This document shows, piece after piece, positions 18,031-20,397 of a stretch of 20,397 nucleotides of DNA. The number at the start of each line of letters is the position of its first letter. The stretch's first letter is position 1. The stretch lies in assembly GCA_011763485.2 (NCBI GenBank), contig JAANSK020283935.1, positions 1-20,397 of the forward strand, written 5' to 3'. The stretch is from Isoetes engelmannii. Taxonomy: Eukaryota; Streptophyta; Lycopodiopsida; Isoetales; Isoetaceae. Below the pieces are notes generated by a model. It was not told where the DNA came from. It made no database searches and worked only from the letters and a program-made list of their open reading frames with translations. The position numbers and the translations under genes are program-made.

Positions 18031-18344
18031 AAAGATGGTCCGAGGGAGTAATAAATATCATATCGTATTGTATTGCTATACATTTTTTCACGTGTGATCA
18101 AATTTTTGTTCACATGTGATCAAACATGCAATAAGTGTTGCATCTACTTGCCTTCAAATATGTTTTCTAACTCCAAACATGGACCCTGCCTACCTACCTA
18201 GCTAGCTATCTACCTACCTGGTGGTTAATCAAGAAGAGGGATCGTATGTTACGACGAGGTTTGATAAAAGAAAAGTACTCCCATTCAAGTGTATATAATT
18301 TATACAACTGGCATCAAACAAAAAAATTAGCAAGTGTTATAACC
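18031..18344. other. Intergenic spacer with short repeats
   Basis: AT-rich spacer between the minisatellite and the decayed gene. TTCACGTGTGATCAAA at 18087-18102 and TTCACATGTGATCAAA at 18109-18124 are 22-base-spaced direct copies with one difference. The first holds CACGTG (a G-box sequence) and the second is palindromic. A CTAC/CTAG tetranucleotide run lies at 18188-18219. Confidence 0.7.
18188..18219 (+). repeat. Tetranucleotide microsatellite (CTAC/CTAG)
   Basis: CCTACCTACCTAGCTAGC followed by TATCTACCTACC: an imperfect four-base repeat of about 30 bases. Confidence 0.85.
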
Positions 18345-20397
18345 TTATGACTGTGCAAGTGATAATACCTCAAGAATTTATAGAGGAAATACAGAGAACA
18401 ATGAAGGTGTTCATACGTAATGGCTTCAAATTAGACTGGTTAAGGAATGTGCTTATCAAAACAATTGTCCTCTTGCTGAATTGCCTTGGCCAGTTCCTGC
18501 AGTTGCAAGTAGGTTGTATGGTATCGAATGAGAACTTGTGACATGAACAGCTCTCAAGCAATTGCCAATTCAAAGGAAGACTTCTATGTCATGTGAATCC
18601 TGTCAGGAAGCAGCTGTTGAAGTCTGGCTTTGGCGTCTTTGTAAACTGTATGGCGATAGGCGAGAGGTAGTGTGGAGCAGAGGATTTGCAGAATTGAAAA
18701 CCAAAGGCTGTGTTGGAGCTTGCTCAAAAGCAGTCTTCCATGCATTGTAGCTGGCCCTGTGATCATTGGTAGCAGAATGCTGATTCATCCGGTCCCAGTA
18801 TACAAAAGCCATAGGCTGAATGGTTAACAAAGAAAGAATGTTTGGGTCTTCAAGAGACACCAAATTATCATAAATAATGGTACAGAGGAGAGCCTGGTGA
18901 GGCAAAGAGAGTTGTGACCAGTATTGAACCAAGGAAGCTATGGAGATGACAATGTCTTTACTACCCCCTAGCTGAATCTAGTTGGTCCAAAAGGTTATCT
19001 GCCATTGAGCAGTATGCAGGCGTTAATTGGGAGCAGGTGGAAGCAATTGGAGAATGGTGTCAGTGAAAGAGATGATGTTACCGTACTTGAGTTCCAATTC
19101 CTCATTTGTGGGCAGATAGTCTTCGACCATTTGCATTTGATGATCCAAATTGCTTGGAGACTACGAATCATGGCTTTAGCATGGTCATACCTGGCCTGCA
19201 AATCTTCATGAATGGCCTTGGGTGCTTGCTGCAGCTCCGCGACTTTGGCCTGGTAATCGGCAAGGCCGGTCTTGAGGCTCATCAAAGAGGAGTCCCACTC
19301 GGTAAGCTGCGCTTGAAGACCAGCCACTTTCATGGTCAATTGATCTCCAAGTTCATCTGCACTGGCGGTTTCCTTATTGATCGTGTCACTGCAGATATTA
19401 TGCTGATTCATATAGGCTTCAACATTAGTTCGGATTTGTTCCGTTGCCTTCTCAAGCTGTTTCTTCGAAGTTTCATATTTCAGCAACAGCGAGGCCTGAT
19501 TGTTAGTCATTTGGAGAACCTTCTCTTCCTGTGATGCCTGATGTGCCCGGAGTGTCAAATTTTGGTGCTATTTAGCCTGGCAATCAGCTGTTAATTTGTT
19601 GACATGCTGACTGGTATTCTGAAGTTGCAGCTTGAGCGTCTGATTTTCAGAAGAAATCCGCTCAAGCTCCTTTGCGTTCAGCTCAGCTTCCTGATTCTGT
19701 AACAACTGCAAACCCCAATGGGATTGCAGGCTTTGCAGCCACAGATGGCCTTCCTGAAAGAGCTTATTGACAGCGGCAGTAGAAGATGTAACAGTTGGTA
19801 GTACCAGCAGGTCCTGATCCAAATTCCCATGGGCGGGAAGAGTTCGGATCTGGAGCTTCAGGGGGTGTTGCGTGTCCGTGTGTGGGCCAGATTTCCCAGT
19901 GTGTAAGAGATCGTCCGTTGTGACGTGCTGAATGTTGGATGCCGATTGAGTTCGATCCTGATCTGTATGATGACTGGAGGAGACCGAGATATGAGTGGGT
20001 TCCGGTTCAGTGGATATGTCTTCAGCAGGCTGTCCCTTAGATGTCCTTTGTCTCTTCGGCCAGAGCTCCATTTTGCTGACCTGGGAAGGACGACGCTTTT
20101 TGTGTTAGTCTGCTTTGGGAATCACTGGAGTATGTTGTTGCTGGATGTCACCCGCGGGCTCTTCTGCTATATTTTGAGGAGTGGACTGTACCTCTTAGTT
20201 TGTAGGCGGGAGCCTGAGTGCTGTGTTTGCAGATGTTCAGTGGGACTCGGTCTGGGTCCATGAAAGAGTGGTGGGAGGCCCATAACAGTGTTGATGATCG
20301 GTTGAAAATGGCCACCCAAATAGGGTAGAGTGCCCGCATATGGAACATTTAAGGATTCTTAAGCCCAAATCAGGTCCAGATATGCACAAAATCAACA
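18345..20397 (-). pseudogene. Decayed coiled-coil protein gene of unknown family (partial, runs off the right edge)
   Basis: Coding-like on the - strand, 5' end towards the window edge. Near 20330 is a Cys/His cluster (CSICGHSTLFGW, then HQHC), like a zinc knuckle. Around 20071-19900 comes a polar Ser/Thr/Gln-rich stretch beginning MELWPKRQRTSKGQ. About 19770-19180 is a long coiled coil with heptad-like Leu/Gln/Glu spacing (for example ERISSENQTLKLQLQNTSQ, KYETSKKQLEKATEQIR, ADYQAKVAELQQAPKAIHED). A conserved-looking C-terminal part follows (VQYWSQLSLPHQALL, IQPMAFVYWDRMNQHSA at 18932-18603). The reading frame is broken in several places, so it is a dead copy. I do not recognise the family. 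A gag-like protein of a retroelement is possible, as is a lineage-specific host gene; no LTRs, protease, RT or integrase are seen. Confidence 0.6.

Noticed and set aside
19005-19534. Sense open frames of 68 and 142 codons over the right-hand region
   Set aside because: They are the opposite strand of the coiled-coil coding sequence, which has the clearer protein signature.

Overview
The window reads as nuclear DNA of a land plant. It holds one complete, intron-rich gene on the + strand (309-14614) whose spliced product follows plant exportin-4 (XPO4) from its first exon to its stop codon. All 31 introns inferred here are GT-AG, and the short ones are the 65-120 base, T-rich introns usual in plants. 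Many short blocks match the flowering-plant protein as I remember it (for example RSPQPIKACQYIL, EFSPSTASAMGLP, LVRRRNIC, VVDWVDGQ, EKYKDLRALLQLL). I cannot tell which plant group this is. The style of the repeats and the unfamiliar coiled-coil gene at the right end suggest a non-flowering plant, but that is a guess.

Layout. 1-308 is upstream DNA and 5' leader with two tiny upstream ORFs. 309-14614 is XPO4: 32 coding exons, 3,528 coding bases, 1,175 residues. Most introns are small, but those at 411-981, 1538-3114, 3158-4071, 5525-6177, 6410-7395, 8585-10026, 10099-10448 and 11777-13836 are enlarged. They carry tandem duplications, coding-like fragments of unknown origin and one old Copia pol remnant. 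14615 to about 14800 is 3' UTR with a poly(A) signal. About 14800-17450 is intergenic, with nested short tandem duplications. About 17460-18030 is a degenerate minisatellite of roughly 59-base units, each built around a palindrome. From about 18345 to the right edge, the - strand holds a decayed coiled-coil gene of unknown family that runs off the window.

XPO4 is an importin-beta-type nuclear export receptor and works alone here; nothing beside it looks functionally linked, and there is no operon-like or cluster logic. I see no convincing new biological system. The points most worth following are a recent 250-base duplication that copies the end of exon 12 with its 5' splice site, three stop-free introns of 3n length inside XPO4, the palindromic minisatellite with one inverted unit, and the unidentified coiled-coil family on the right. 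Splice sites were placed by eye from frame continuity and remembered homology, without transcript data.
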